In this document: positions 11,409-20,230 of the stretch, in pieces
Layout of the letters: the number at the start of each line of letters is the position of its first letter
Numbering within the stretch: position 1 is the first letter of the stretch
NCBI GenBank assembly: GCA_905234785.1
Contig: CAJOIP010000002.1
Location: 62,001 to 126,000, forward strand
Length of the DNA: 64,000 nucleotides
Origin: an uncultured Eggerthellaceae bacterium
GTDB taxonomy: Bacteria > Actinomycetota > Coriobacteriia > Coriobacteriales > Eggerthellaceae
Direction: 5' to 3'
Notes under the pieces: generated by a model
Seen by the model: the letters and a program-made list of their open reading frames with translations, nothing else
What the model was told of the DNA's origin: nothing
Databases searched by the model: none
Translations under genes and position numbers: made by a program

Positions 11409-12341
11409 ATGTCGTTTAATTCGGACGTCAAAGACGAACTCGCCCGCGTAGCGCCGACCTGCTCGCACTGCGAGCGCGCGCTGCTCGCCGCCCTCATCCG
11501 CATCGAGGGAACGCTGTTCATAAGCGGTCAAGGCCGTTACCGGCTCGAAGTCGTCACTGACGCGCCGTCGGTTGCGCGCCTGTCGTGGCGGCTCCTTCAC
11601 GAGGCGTACGGCCTGCGCACCGAGCTGACGACGCGCAGGAGCGTGCTTCACAAGACGCCGAACTACCTCATCGACGTGCCTGCGCAGGAGGCGCTGGCCG
11701 ATGCCCTTCGCGATATGGGCGTGCTCGGCGACGCCGGCTTGCAGCTCGGCGTCGCACCCAGCTTGGTTGCTAAGCAGTGCTGTGCCGCAGCGTATTTGCG
11801 CGGAGCATTCCTCGGCAGCGGCTTCGTGTCCGATCCCAGGGGCGATTTCCATTTCGAGATTACGGTGGAATCGCAGGAGATGGCGAACGACCTCGTGGAA
11901 ATCATGAACGACAAGGGCATACACGCCCGCGTGATGCAGCGCAGGTCGTCGTATGTCGTTTACCTGAAGAGCGGCGAGGCGATCCTCGAGTTCCTCGCGT
12001 TCGCAGGAGCCCATCAATCTGCCCTGCGCATGGAGGATGCGCGCGTCGTGAAGAGCGTGCGCAACGACGTGAACAGGCAGACCAACGCCGAGATGGCGAA
12101 CCAGATGAAAGCGGCTGCCGCCTCGGTCGACCAGATATTCGCCATGCGCGCCGTCCTCGAAGCGTATGGCGTAGAGAAGCTGCCGCCCGCCCTGCAAGAG
12201 GTGATACGCCTGCGCGTGGCGTATCCCGACGCAACGCTGAAGGAGCTCGGCGAACGCGCAAACCCGCCGCTTTCGAAGTCGGCCGTCAATCACCGCATCC
12301 GCCGCATCGAGCAGATGGCGCGCGAACTCGAAGCCAAGTGA
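11409..12341 (+). CDS. whiA: DNA-binding protein WhiA
   Basis: A 310-aa protein with an N-terminal LAGLIDADG-like fold (TLFISGQGRYRLEVV, AAYLRGAFLGSGFVSDP) and a C-terminal helix-turn-helix region (LKELGERANPPLSKSAVNHRIRRI). In Streptomyces it controls sporulation division genes with WhiB. In non-sporulating Gram-positives it affects division and chromosome segregation. It starts four bases after yvcK. The synteny and the C-terminal signature make the call firm, although no sporulation genes are expected here. Confidence 0.96.
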   Translation: MSFNSDVKDELARVAPTCSHCERALLAALIRIEGTLFISGQGRYRLEVVTDAPSVARLSWRLLHEAYGLRTELTTRRSVLHKTPNYLIDVPAQEALADALRDMGVLGDAGLQLGVAPSLVAKQCCAAAYLRGAFLGSGFVSDPRGDFHFEITVESQEMANDLVEIMNDKGIHARVMQRRSSYVVYLKSGEAILEFLAFAGAHQSALRMEDARVVKSVRNDVNRQTNAEMANQMKAAAASVDQIFAMRAVLEAYGVEKLPPALQEVIRLRVAYPDATLKELGERANPPLSKSAVNHRIRRIEQMARELEAK

Positions 12342-12397
12342 GGCGAAGAGGATTGCTCGCCTGTCTCATGGCGTGGCCGACTCATTCTCCTTCCGCG

Positions 12398-12426
12398 TCA
12401 TCGTTCGTCGATTTGGGTAGTACAAT
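12398..12426 (+). promoter_or_regulatory. Possible promoter for gap
   Basis: A TACAAT -10 box at 12421 lies 49 bases before the gap ATG. The -35 region at 12398 (TCATCG) is weak at 17-base spacing. It separates the glycolytic genes from the uvrC-whiA group in the 133-base gap. Confidence 0.35.
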
Positions 12427-12441
12427 GTCTTCATACCGTAA

Positions 12442-13476
<1,035 letters not shown>

Positions 13477-13530
13477 TAAGGTTCCGCCGGCCTAACGGCC
13501 GTCGGAAGCCGCCGACGCTGCGCGTCGCTA

Positions 13531-13612
13531 TGGCACCCAACCTTGGCTTTCGCCCTTGCGCTTGCGTACCGAAGTACGCGGCGCTTGGGGCTCAAACCAA
13601 TTTTGGGCACCA
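13531..13612 (+). repeat. Long imperfect hairpin between gap and pgk
   Basis: Two ~39-base arms starting TGGCACCCAA and ending TTGGGCACCA fold around a perfect GCGTAC-CGAA-GTACGC tip. Roughly two thirds of positions pair, more with G-U. It could be an attenuator, an mRNA processing or stability element, or a dispersed intergenic element. No T-run follows, so it is not a simple terminator. Confidence 0.6.
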
Positions 13613-13661
13613 CAGCGCCGCTCGCTGACTTACTACGCCAACCCGATCGACAGGAGGGAAC

Positions 13662-14849
13662 ATGGCAGACATCAAGACCATCGATCAGCTGGATGCGGCT
13701 GGCAAGAGGGTGCTCGTCCGCGTCGATTTCAACGTGCCGGTGAAAGACGGCGCCGTCACCGACGACACGCGCATCCGCGCGGCGCTGCCGACTATTCAGA
13801 AGCTTGTGGACGATGGCGCCAAGGTCATCCTCATGAGCCATCGCGGCCGTCCGACCGGGGAAGGGTTCGAGGAGGAGTTCTCGCTTCGCCCTGCCGCGCT
13901 GCACCTTGCCGAGGTGCTCGGCAAGCCCGTGGCGTTCGCATCCGACATCACCGGCGAAGACGCGCAGGCGAAAGCCGCGGCACTGCGTGAGGGCGACGTG
14001 CTCATCGTCGAGAACCTTCGCTTCGACAAGCGCGAGAAGAAGAACGATCCGGAATTCTGCGCCGAGCTCGCCAAGCTGGGCGACGTGTACGTGAACGACG
14101 CATTCGGCACCGCCCATCGCGCCCACGCCTCCACTGCCGGCGTCGCCGCGCTTCTGCCCGCGTACGCAGGGTACCTCATGGAAAAGGAGGTCTCGACGCT
14201 CACGGGCATGCTCGACGACCCGAAGCGCCCGTTCTGCGCAATCCTGGGCGGCTCGAAGGTGTCTGACAAGATTCAGGTCATCGACGCCCTCATGGACAAG
14301 TGCGACACGCTCATCATCGGCGGCGGCATGTGCTTCACGTTCCTGCTGGCGCAGGGTTATTCCGTCGGCACGTCGCTGAAGGAAGACGACTGGGTCGAGC
14401 GTGCGGGCGAGATGATCGCCAAGGCCGAGCAGAAGGGCGTGAAGCTGCTGCTGCCGGTCGACGTCGTGTGCGCTGACAAGTTCGCCGAAGACGCCGCGAC
14501 GAAGACCGTTCCGGTCGATGCGATCCCCGACGACATGATGGGCCTCGACATCGGCCCCGAGACCGTGAAACTGTATGCCCAGGCCATCGCCGAGGCCAAG
14601 ACCGTGTTTTGGAACGGCCCGATGGGCGTGTTCGAAATGGACGCCTTCGCCGTCGGCACGCGCGACGTGGCGCTTGCCGTTGCCGACAACGCCGAAGCCG
14701 ACACCATCATCGGCGGCGGCGACAGCGTCGCAGCCGTGAACAAGTTCGACCTCGCAAGCCGCATGACGTTCATTTCCACGGGCGGCGGCGCCTCGATGGA
14801 GCTCGTCGAGGGCAAGGACCTTCCGGGCGTCGTGGCGCTCGGCGCATAG
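13662..14849 (+). CDS. pgk: Phosphoglycerate kinase
   Basis: A 395-aa enzyme that makes ATP from 1,3-bisphosphoglycerate. Family motifs are [14 protein letters not shown] at the N-terminus, [24 protein letters not shown], and the nucleotide-binding C-terminal stretch GGGDSVAAV and [14 protein letters not shown]. The start is preceded by GGAGGGA. It ends 18 bases before tpiA with no terminator between them, so pgk-tpiA is an operon. Confidence 0.98.
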   Translation: MADIKTIDQLDAAGKRVLVRVDFNVPVKDGAVTDDTRIRAALPTIQKLVDDGAKVILMSHRGRPTGEGFEEEFSLRPAALHLAEVLGKPVAFASDITGEDAQAKAAALREGDVLIVENLRFDKREKKNDPEFCAELAKLGDVYVNDAFGTAHRAHASTAGVAALLPAYAGYLMEKEVSTLTGMLDDPKRPFCAILGGSKVSDKIQVIDALMDKCDTLIIGGGMCFTFLLAQGYSVGTSLKEDDWVERAGEMIAKAEQKGVKLLLPVDVVCADKFAEDAATKTVPVDAIPDDMMGLDIGPETVKLYAQAIAEAKTVFWNGPMGVFEMDAFAVGTRDVALAVADNAEADTIIGGGDSVAAVNKFDLASRMTFISTGGGASMELVEGKDLPGVVALGA

Positions 14850-14867
14850 GAAGAAGGGAGAGCGAAT

Positions 14868-15635
14868 ATGGCTCGCAAACCGCTCATGGCAGGTAACTGG
14901 AAGATGAACAAGACGATAGGCGAGGCCGTCGTGCTGGCGCAGGACATCTCGAACCAGTACGATGACCGCTGGGACGCATGCGACGTCGTCGTGTGCCCGC
15001 CGTTCGTCGACCTGAAGCCCGCAAAGACCGTGTTCGAGTTCGACCGCGTTCCGGTCGGCGTCGGCGCCCAGAACGTGTACTGGGAGGAAAAGGGCGCGTA
15101 CACGGGCGAGATCTCCGTTCCCATGTTGAAGGAAATCGGGTGCGAATGGTGCATCGTCGGCCATTCCGAGCGCCGTGGCTACTTCGGCGAGACGAACGAG
15201 GACGTGAACAAGAAGGCCAAGGCCCTTCTGGCTGCAAGCATCCACCCGATCATCTGCGTGGGCGAGTCGCTCGCCGTGCGCGATGCGGGTGACACGCTCG
15301 AATTCGTCTGCGCCCAGGTGCGCGCTGCGTTTGCGGGCATCGACACCGCCCAGGCGAACGAGTGCATTGTCGCGTACGAGCCCATCTGGGCCATCGGCAC
15401 GGGCCGTACGGCCACGCCCGAGCAAGCCCAGGAAGTCTGCGCCGCCATCCGTGAAACGCTGGCCGAGCTGTTCGGCGCAGATGCGGCTGATGCCATCCGC
15501 GTGCTGTACGGCGGCTCGATGAACCCCGGCAATGTCGACATGCTCATCGCGCAGCCCGACATCGACGGCGGCCTCATCGGGGGCGCGGCGCTTGAAGCGT
15601 CGTCGTTCGTCCAGCTCATCAAGGCCTGCATCTAA
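14868..15635 (+). CDS. tpiA: Triosephosphate isomerase
   Basis: A 255-aa TIM-barrel enzyme interconverting dihydroxyacetone phosphate and glyceraldehyde-3-phosphate. Visible motifs are AGNWKMNKT (Lys of the active site), CIVGHSERR (catalytic His), VAYEPIWAIGTG (catalytic Glu and mobile loop), and the phosphate-binding YGGSMNPGN and GGLIGGAALE. The start is preceded by GAAGGGAGAG. It follows pgk in the glycolytic operon. Confidence 0.98.
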   Translation: MARKPLMAGNWKMNKTIGEAVVLAQDISNQYDDRWDACDVVVCPPFVDLKPAKTVFEFDRVPVGVGAQNVYWEEKGAYTGEISVPMLKEIGCEWCIVGHSERRGYFGETNEDVNKKAKALLAASIHPIICVGESLAVRDAGDTLEFVCAQVRAAFAGIDTAQANECIVAYEPIWAIGTGRTATPEQAQEVCAAIRETLAELFGADAADAIRVLYGGSMNPGNVDMLIAQPDIDGGLIGGAALEASSFVQLIKACI

Positions 15636-15643
15636 TTTGTCGC

Positions 15644-15678
15644 GAACACGCCACGGGGAGCGTCCTCGTGGCGTGTTC
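15644..15678 (+). terminator. Hairpin after tpiA, probable terminator
   Basis: A perfect 12-base stem, GAACACGCCACG with CGTGGCGTGTTC, has an 11-base loop and lies 9 bases after the tpiA stop. No clean T-run follows, so termination may be inefficient or Rho-assisted. Confidence 0.6.
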
Positions 15679-15744
15679 TGCTGTGCTGAACGCGCAGGTC
15701 TTGTGAAGTGTTGGTCGAAAGGCCCATTCACCTTGCAGTTCGAG

Positions 15745-15750
15745 TATAAT
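15745..15750 (+). promoter_or_regulatory. Probable -10 box for secG
   Basis: A perfect TATAAT lies 45 bases before the secG start. No convincing -35 box lies at standard spacing. Confidence 0.4.
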
Positions 15751-15794
15751 TTCTTGCTTGTGTGAATACCGCTTTCGAATGTGGAGTGTGAATA

Positions 15795-16046
15795 GTGAGT
15801 CCGCTGCTTATCATATGCCTTATCCTGCTGTTCGTTTCGGGCGCAGGCCTCATCGTGTTCATCTTGCTGCACTCTGGCAAGGGCACGGGCGTGTCCGACA
15901 TGATTTCCAGCTCGTTCTACGGCAACCAGGGCACGAGCATCGTCGAGAAGAACCTCGACCGCATCACCATCGTGCTTGCGATCGTGTTTTTCCTCACGCT
16001 CGTCGCCCTCATGTTCGTGTATCCGCAAGGAACCATCGGATACTAA
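15795..16046 (+). CDS. secG: Preprotein translocase subunit SecG
   Basis: An 83-aa integral membrane subunit of the SecYEG protein export channel. It has two hydrophobic helices (LLIICLILLFVSGAGLIVFILL and ITIVLAIVFFLTLVALMFVY) joined by the polar loop HSGKGTGVSDMISSSFYGNQG, a typical SecG layout. The start is GTG with GGAG upstream. Its position after tpiA is a widely conserved arrangement. Confidence 0.92.
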   Translation: MSPLLIICLILLFVSGAGLIVFILLHSGKGTGVSDMISSSFYGNQGTSIVEKNLDRITIVLAIVFFLTLVALMFVYPQGTIGY

Positions 16047-16110
16047 ATTTGCTCTTCCCAAGCGCGAAGCGTTCGGTTAGAATAACGGACGTTGCTCGTG
16101 CAACCAAAAC

Positions 16111-16201
16111 GTCGGAGTGGCGGAATTGGCAGACGCGCTAGCTTGAGGTGCTAGTGCCTATAACCAAGGGCATGCGGGTTCAAGTCCCGCCTCCGACACC
16201 A
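16111..16201 (+). tRNA. tRNA-Leu (anticodon GAG)
   Basis: A class II tRNA with a long variable arm. Acceptor arms are GTCGGAG and CTCCGAC, the anticodon stem is CTAGC/GCTAG with loop TTGAGGT, and the T-loop region is GGGTTCAAGTCCC. The CCA end is encoded. A TAGAAT -10 box lies at 16078 and a terminator follows. Confidence 0.95.
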
Positions 16202-16208
16202 CAAAGAC

Positions 16209-16234
16209 AGGCCGCTCATCAAAGCGGCCTTTTT
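16209..16234 (+). terminator. Rho-independent terminator of tRNA-Leu
   Basis: Stem GGCCGCT/AGCGGCC with a 6-base loop is followed by TTTTT, right after the tRNA. Confidence 0.85.
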
Positions 16235-16264
16235 CATGCGTATAAGGCCCCTTCGTTTGACGCG

Positions 16265-16957
16265 CTACAGGAGGCTCACAAGGTCTGTGAGGACGGTGAC
16301 GCGTTCGTAAGGGCAATCGGCGATGCTGTTGCGCCGGTCGATGATGACGGGTCGCAGGCCGGCGTTGTAGGCGCCGTCGCCGTCGGCTTCCACGAGGTCG
16401 CCCACATGCACGGCCTGCGATGCGTCCACGCCCATGCGCTCGCATGCGATGTCGAAGATCGCGTGATGCGGCTTTCGGCAACCGACTGCAGCAGAGGCCA
16501 CCACCTCGTCGAAATAGGGGAGCAGCCCCAACGAGCGAAGCAGGTTCTCGAGCGTGGCATCCCAATTGGAAATGACGCCCAGGGCAAAGCCGCGGCGCTT
16601 CAGGCCCTTGAGGCACGCTTCGACGTCCGGAAACAGTGACCAGCATTCAGGAAGCAGGTATTCGTCATAAACGGCTTGCACGAGCGAATCGGCGCCGTCG
16701 GTAATGCCGCAGTAGTCGGCCATCATGGCGTACATGTCGAGCCAAATCTGCACGGCGCGTTCATGCACGCACCAGAAGTCGCCATCGCGCATGTACTGGT
16801 CCTGATAGTATGCGTCGACATCTGCCATGCACGGCTCGACGTCGCGCACCGTTATGTCATGGCCCATGCGGCGTGCGACGCGAACGAACACGTCAGGAAC
16901 CGGGGGATCGGCAAACAGCAGTGTTCCGCCGATATCGAAGAACACGACACGTTCCAT
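16265..16957 (-). CDS. HAD-superfamily hydrolase (phosphatase)
   Basis: A 230-aa haloacid-dehalogenase-type hydrolase, probably acting on a small phosphate ester. The four HAD motifs are readable: VVFFDIGGTLLF (nucleophile Asp; the second Asp of the usual DxD is replaced by Gly), GVISNWD (motif II), CRKPHHAIFDIA (motif III Lys) and HVGDLVEADGDGA (motif IV acids). The helical cap between motifs I and II fits subfamily IA. Loss of the second Asp resembles dehalogenase-like or atypical members, so phosphatase activity is not certain. The start at 16957 is chosen because GGAGG lies five bases upstream; the ORF-track TTG start lies within that site. Confidence 0.8.
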   Translation of the reverse strand: MERVVFFDIGGTLLFADPPVPDVFVRVARRMGHDITVRDVEPCMADVDAYYQDQYMRDGDFWCVHERAVQIWLDMYAMMADYCGITDGADSLVQAVYDEYLLPECWSLFPDVEACLKGLKRRGFALGVISNWDATLENLLRSLGLLPYFDEVVASAAVGCRKPHHAIFDIACERMGVDASQAVHVGDLVEADGDGAYNAGLRPVIIDRRNSIADCPYERVTVLTDLVSLL

Positions 16958-16977
16958 GTGCGCCTCCAAAAAGAAAA

Positions 16978-16996
16978 AGCCAGCTCGTCGCTGACT
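16978..16996 (-). terminator. Terminator of tRNA-Val (minus strand)
   Basis: Read on the minus strand, the stem AGTCAGC/GCTGGCT has a 5-base loop and is followed by TTTTTCTTTTT. The HAD gene begins immediately beyond, in the same direction, so it may be read by partial read-through. Confidence 0.7.
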
Positions 16997-17006
16997 TTTG
17001 AATGCA

Positions 17007-17081
17007 TGGTGGGCGTTACAAGATTTGAACTTGTGGCCTCTTCCGTGTCAGGGAAGCGCTCTCCCCCTGAGCTAAACGCCC
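17007..17081 (-). tRNA. tRNA-Val (anticodon GAC)
   Basis: On the minus strand: acceptor arms GGGCGTT/AACGCCC, D-arm TAGCTCAG, anticodon stem CTTCC/GGAAG with loop CTGACAC, T-loop GTTCAAATC, discriminator A and an encoded CCA. Confidence 0.96.
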
Positions 17082-17119
17082 ACGCTCTCGGGGCCGATGC
17101 ATCGCATCAGCAAGCAGAT

Positions 17120-17147
17120 ATACTAGCAGATTGAGCGATTCTGTCAA
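17120..17147 (-). promoter_or_regulatory. Promoter of tRNA-Val
   Basis: On the minus strand a consensus TTGACA -35 box is followed after 16 bases by TAGTAT, upstream of tRNA-Val. Confidence 0.65.
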
Positions 17148-17213
17148 AAGGGAATTCGAATGGCTAGCGGCATTCATGAATTCATCACGCTTCGCGGTTT
17201 TTCAAATTTTTCC

Positions 17214-17243
17214 TTGCACAGCACTATCGCTTCGGCTAATATA
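17214..17243 (+). promoter_or_regulatory. Promoter of tRNA-Gly
   Basis: TTGCAC, an 18-base spacer and TAATAT end 12 bases before the tRNA 5' end. Confidence 0.65.
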
Positions 17244-17255
17244 ACTCCTTGCGAC

Positions 17256-17331
17256 GCGGACATGGCTCAGCTGGTAGAGCACCACCTTGCCAAGGTGGGG
17301 GTCGCGGGTTCGAACCCCGTTGTCCGCTCCA
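17256..17331 (+). tRNA. tRNA-Gly (anticodon GCC)
   Basis: Acceptor arms GCGGACA/TGTCCGC, anticodon stem CCACC/GGTGG with loop TTGCCAA, T-loop GGTTCGAACCCC, encoded CCA. Confidence 0.97.
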
Positions 17332-17340
17332 GAATTCAAG

Positions 17341-17370
17341 AGGCCGGTCAGCACATGGCCGGCCTTTTTT
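17341..17370 (+). terminator. Terminator-like hairpin between tRNA-Gly and tRNA-Cys
   Basis: Stem AGGCCGG/CCGGCCT is followed by TTTTTT. tRNA-Cys begins 6 bases beyond, so its transcription would need read-through or a promoter that overlaps tRNA-Gly. Confidence 0.75.
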
Positions 17371-17375
17371 AAACT

Positions 17376-17449
17376 GGCGACGTGGCCAAGTGGTAAGGCA
17401 GAGGCCTGCAAAGCCTTCACCCCCGGTTCGAATCCGGGCGTCGCCTCCA
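17376..17449 (+). tRNA. tRNA-Cys (anticodon GCA)
   Basis: Acceptor arms GGCGACG/CGTCGCC, anticodon loop CTGCAAA, T-loop GGTTCGAATCC, encoded CCA. A short D-loop (AAGTGGTAAGG) is typical of tRNA-Cys. Confidence 0.97.
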
Positions 17450-17459
17450 AGCAAACGAA

Positions 17460-17486
17460 AAGCCGCTCAATCGAGCGGCTTTTTTA
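17460..17486 (+). terminator. Terminator of tRNA-Cys
   Basis: Stem AGCCGCTC/GAGCGGCT with a 4-base loop is followed by a run of Ts. Confidence 0.85.
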
Positions 17487-17489
17487 TTG

Positions 17490-17518
17490 CATCCAAACGG
17501 CCTTAGGCTGTTTGGATG
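17490..17518. repeat. Dispersed palindrome family 1, copy 2
   Basis: CATCCAAAC and GTTTGGATG-type arms surround GGCCTTAGGC. It lies in the 72-base gap between tRNA-Cys and a convergent gene, only 3 bases beyond that gene's stop codon. Confidence 0.8.
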
Positions 17519-17521
17519 ACG

Positions 17522-18325
17522 CTACAGGATGGTTGCGCGGACGCCGACGTAGCAGGCGTCCTCGGGAAGGCCCGAAACGGAGTACATCTCGTCGAGCGGC
17601 AACGCCGATATCTTCCATGAGCACATGGTGCCGTCGGCGTCGAACGTGCCGGACGAGAAGGTGTTGCCGGAATCGTCCTCGCCCGATTCGGTGATCGTCT
17701 GCGGGTCGAACCCCTGCTTGGCAAGGGCGTTCTGAACGGCGATTTCGGGATCGCCGGTCGAGAAGTCGGCATAGCGCACGACCATGCTCGTCCATCCGTT
17801 GCGGTCGGCGTTCAGGTACCACGACCCTACGAGTATCTTCGAAGCTTGCGCCGCAGACAGGTTGCCGATGCCCTTTGCGTACATGCCCGCAGCTTCCTCG
17901 ACGCTCACGTCGGAGGGAAGCTTGTACAGCACCATGCTGGTCGGGTCGTCGGGGTCGGAGGCGTCGTAATAGGTGTAACCGGCTTCTTGCAGGCGCGCGC
18001 GGATGTCGTCGTCGCCTAAGGCGATGATTTGCGACATCTGCGGAACGGTTTCGATCGAAGCCTGGCGCGTCAGGTTCGTTGCGAGCGCCTCTTCGGCTTG
18101 CGCGGTTTCACGCATGGCTTGGAACACGGTGCTGTTCAGGAACCAGAGCCCGATGACCACGGCGGCGACCACGATTACCAAGGCGATGATGCGCTGCGTG
18201 CGGGGCATGGAAAACGGGCGACGCAAGGGCGATCCGTCCAAGTAAGCCACGTCGCCTTCCACATGTGTGTAATCACGGCGGTTCTCGTAATAGATGTGGT
18301 CGACGAGCGAGTGCAGATCAGCCAT
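17522..18325 (-). CDS. Single-pass membrane protein of unknown function
   Basis: Not a family I can name. The 267-aa product has ~50 cytoplasmic residues (MADLHSLVDHIYYENRRDYTHVEG), one transmembrane helix (IIALVIVVAAVVIGLWFL), and an extracytoplasmic region of ~190 residues. The latter includes YTYYDASDPDDPTSMVLYKL and GSWYLNADRNGWTSMVVRYADF. No catalytic motif or lipobox is seen. The start at 18325 has AAGGAG upstream; the ORF-track start nine codons earlier lacks one. It is transcribed divergently from terC. Confidence 0.7.
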   Translation of the reverse strand: MADLHSLVDHIYYENRRDYTHVEGDVAYLDGSPLRRPFSMPRTQRIIALVIVVAAVVIGLWFLNSTVFQAMRETAQAEEALATNLTRQASIETVPQMSQIIALGDDDIRARLQEAGYTYYDASDPDDPTSMVLYKLPSDVSVEEAAGMYAKGIGNLSAAQASKILVGSWYLNADRNGWTSMVVRYADFSTGDPEIAVQNALAKQGFDPQTITESGEDDSGNTFSSGTFDADGTMCSWKISALPLDEMYSVSGLPEDACYVGVRATIL

Positions 18326-18412
18326 GTTCGTGCTCCTTGCGTTTATGTGCATCTGGCATTATATCATTGGCCTCACACGCCCTGGTGATAGGATGGCTCA
18401 CCAGGAGGAACT

Positions 18413-19219
18413 ATGTTCGATTTGTCCATATTTACGACTGCAGAAGCGTGGATATCGCTCGTCACGCTCATGTTCTTGGAGATCGTGCTCGGCGTGGACA
18501 ACATCGTCTTCATCTCCATAACGTCGAACCGCCTTCCCCCCGAAAAGCAGCATCTCGGGCGCAAGCTCGGCTTGGCGGGCGCCATGGTCATGCGCATCCT
18601 GTTCCTCAGCGTCGCGAGCTTCTTCGTGCATATGGTCACGCCGCTGTTCGCGCTCGACTTCGGTTTCTGGTCGCACGGGTTCTCGGTGCGCGACCTCGTG
18701 TTGCTCGTCGGCGGCGCGTACCTCGTTTACAAGGGGATTTCAGAACTTGTCAGCGTCATGCGGCTGGAAGACGAGGACGACGTGCGCGTTGACGGGAAGC
18801 CGATCGACCGCACCATCGGACTTCCGCAGGCTGTCGGCACCATCATGGTGATGGACATCGTGTTCTCGATCGATTCGGTCATCACGGCGGTCGGGCTCGC
18901 CGACCATCTCATCATCATGATCATCGCCGTCATCGTCGCGGTGCTCATAATGATGGCGTTCATCGACCCCATAGCGGAGTTCATCGACCGGAACGCCGAG
19001 ATGAAGATCCTCGCCCTCATCTTCATCGCCATGATCGGCGTGCTCCTGATGCTCGACTCGCTCGGCATAAACTCGGGCATCGAAGTGCTCGACATGCACA
19101 TGGAAAAGCTCATGGTGTACTTCGGCATGCTGCTCTCGGTCGTGGTCACGCTCATCCAGATAAAGTACAAGAGCATCCTGAGGAAAAGCCGGATCGAACG
19201 TGAAGGCGATGAAGACTAG
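18413..19219 (+). CDS. TerC-family integral membrane protein
   Basis: A 268-aa polytopic protein of the TerC/YjbE-YkoY superfamily. Members have been linked to tellurite resistance and to manganese export or metal loading of secreted proteins. Diagnostic acidic membrane motifs are FLEIVLGVDNIVFIS in the first helix and VMDIVFSIDSVITAVG in the middle helices, which carry the conserved Asp residues. About seven transmembrane segments can be counted. The ATG is preceded by AGGAGGAAC. It stands alone between a divergent gene and a convergent gene. The metal substrate cannot be inferred. Confidence 0.85.
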   Translation: MFDLSIFTTAEAWISLVTLMFLEIVLGVDNIVFISITSNRLPPEKQHLGRKLGLAGAMVMRILFLSVASFFVHMVTPLFALDFGFWSHGFSVRDLVLLVGGAYLVYKGISELVSVMRLEDEDDVRVDGKPIDRTIGLPQAVGTIMVMDIVFSIDSVITAVGLADHLIIMIIAVIVAVLIMMAFIDPIAEFIDRNAEMKILALIFIAMIGVLLMLDSLGINSGIEVLDMHMEKLMVYFGMLLSVVVTLIQIKYKSILRKSRIEREGDED

Positions 19220-19233
19220 GCTTTGGGGAAGCG

Positions 19234-20145
19234 CTATTTCTCGGTGAACTCGCTAAGCGCCGTGTCAGAAACGATAAAGCGAGCAGCGCCATCGAGGATG
19301 TTCGCTTTGAACGGCGTCTGAAGCCCCGGAACCTCGCCATCGTACTGAATGTAGAAGGGCGGGTCCGCGATCACCTCGACGCTTCGGCCTTTGTGAATCT
19401 CGACCGAATCGGAACGGCCCGGCCGGTTTCCATCGCGGTCGAGGATGCCCTCGATGAGCGCCGGGATGAGCCCGAACGCGTTTTCGGCCTTCAAGATGGC
19501 CACGTCGAACGACCCGTCGCGCGCGTCGGTGCCGTGCGTGATGGGAATCTCGAACTGGATGCGCGGGAAGTTCACGAGCAGTACGCCGAGGCCCTCGCTT
19601 TCGACGGTGCGGCCGTCGATCTTCAGCGTGATGCGTGATTTCTGGGGCATCGTGTTCGAAAGCGCCGCCTGGAAGTACGCGATGGCGCCAAGCGCTTTCT
19701 TGGCTGGAAGCGCATCGTGCATGATGGTGGCATCGTACCCCGCGCCGGCCATGATGCAGAACCCGTGCCGCACGCCAACAGCTTCGATTTCGCCGAGGTC
19801 GAAGTCGAGCGTGTTCATGGCATGCGTCATCTTCGCGAGCGCGAAGGGCTCGTATGGCGCGTACAGGTTGTTGGCGAGCAGGTTGCCGGTTCCGGCGGGG
19901 AAGGGCAGGATCGGAACGCCCGTGTTGGCCAAGGCGTAGGCAACAGAGGAAATGGTGCCGTCGCCCCCCGAGACCACGACGGCGTCGAAGCGCCGGGCGT
20001 CCCGCACCATGTCGGCCACGTCGGTCGTGCCGTCGGTGTAGCGGATGCAGTGCTCGTCGCCATCGGCGGCCACCATGCGCACGTAATCGTATATGGCGCC
20101 GTCGCCGAACCCCGATGATGTGTTGTTTACGATGAGCAGCTTCAC
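19234..20145 (-). CDS. Diacylglycerol/lipid kinase family protein (YegS/DgkB-like)
   Basis: A 303-aa member of the DAGK catalytic-domain family that phosphorylates lipid diacylglycerols or related lipids. The ATP-binding motif VVVSGGDGTISSVAYAL (about residues 57-73) and the following PAGTGNLLANNL are conserved, as is GYDATIMHDA. The C-terminal beta-sandwich ends with FYIQYDGEVPG, which contains the conserved DGE. Length is typical. The upstream gap of 85 bases to rnd is a divergent promoter region. Lipid substrate and physiological role are not resolvable from sequence. Confidence 0.85.
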   Translation of the reverse strand: MKLLIVNNTSSGFGDGAIYDYVRMVAADGDEHCIRYTDGTTDVADMVRDARRFDAVVVSGGDGTISSVAYALANTGVPILPFPAGTGNLLANNLYAPYEPFALAKMTHAMNTLDFDLGEIEAVGVRHGFCIMAGAGYDATIMHDALPAKKALGAIAYFQAALSNTMPQKSRITLKIDGRTVESEGLGVLLVNFPRIQFEIPITHGTDARDGSFDVAILKAENAFGLIPALIEGILDRDGNRPGRSDSVEIHKGRSVEVIADPPFYIQYDGEVPGLQTPFKANILDGAARFIVSDTALSEFTEK

Positions 20146-20184
20146 GCGCGGTTCCTGTCTGATGGCAGCATCTGTCCCGAATGG

Positions 20185-20190
20185 TATGAT
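20185..20190 (+). promoter_or_regulatory. Possible -10 box of rnd
   Basis: TATGAT lies 40 bases before the rnd ATG in the divergent gap with the lipid kinase gene. No clear -35 box. Confidence 0.3.
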
Positions 20191-20230
20191 GGTACCGCAT
20201 AATGACGTATACCAAGGCGGGATTTAACGC

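Noticed and set aside
16111-17449. The tRNA cluster as a genomic-island boundary
   Set aside because: All four tRNAs are intact and no integrase or 3'-end duplication is found next to them.
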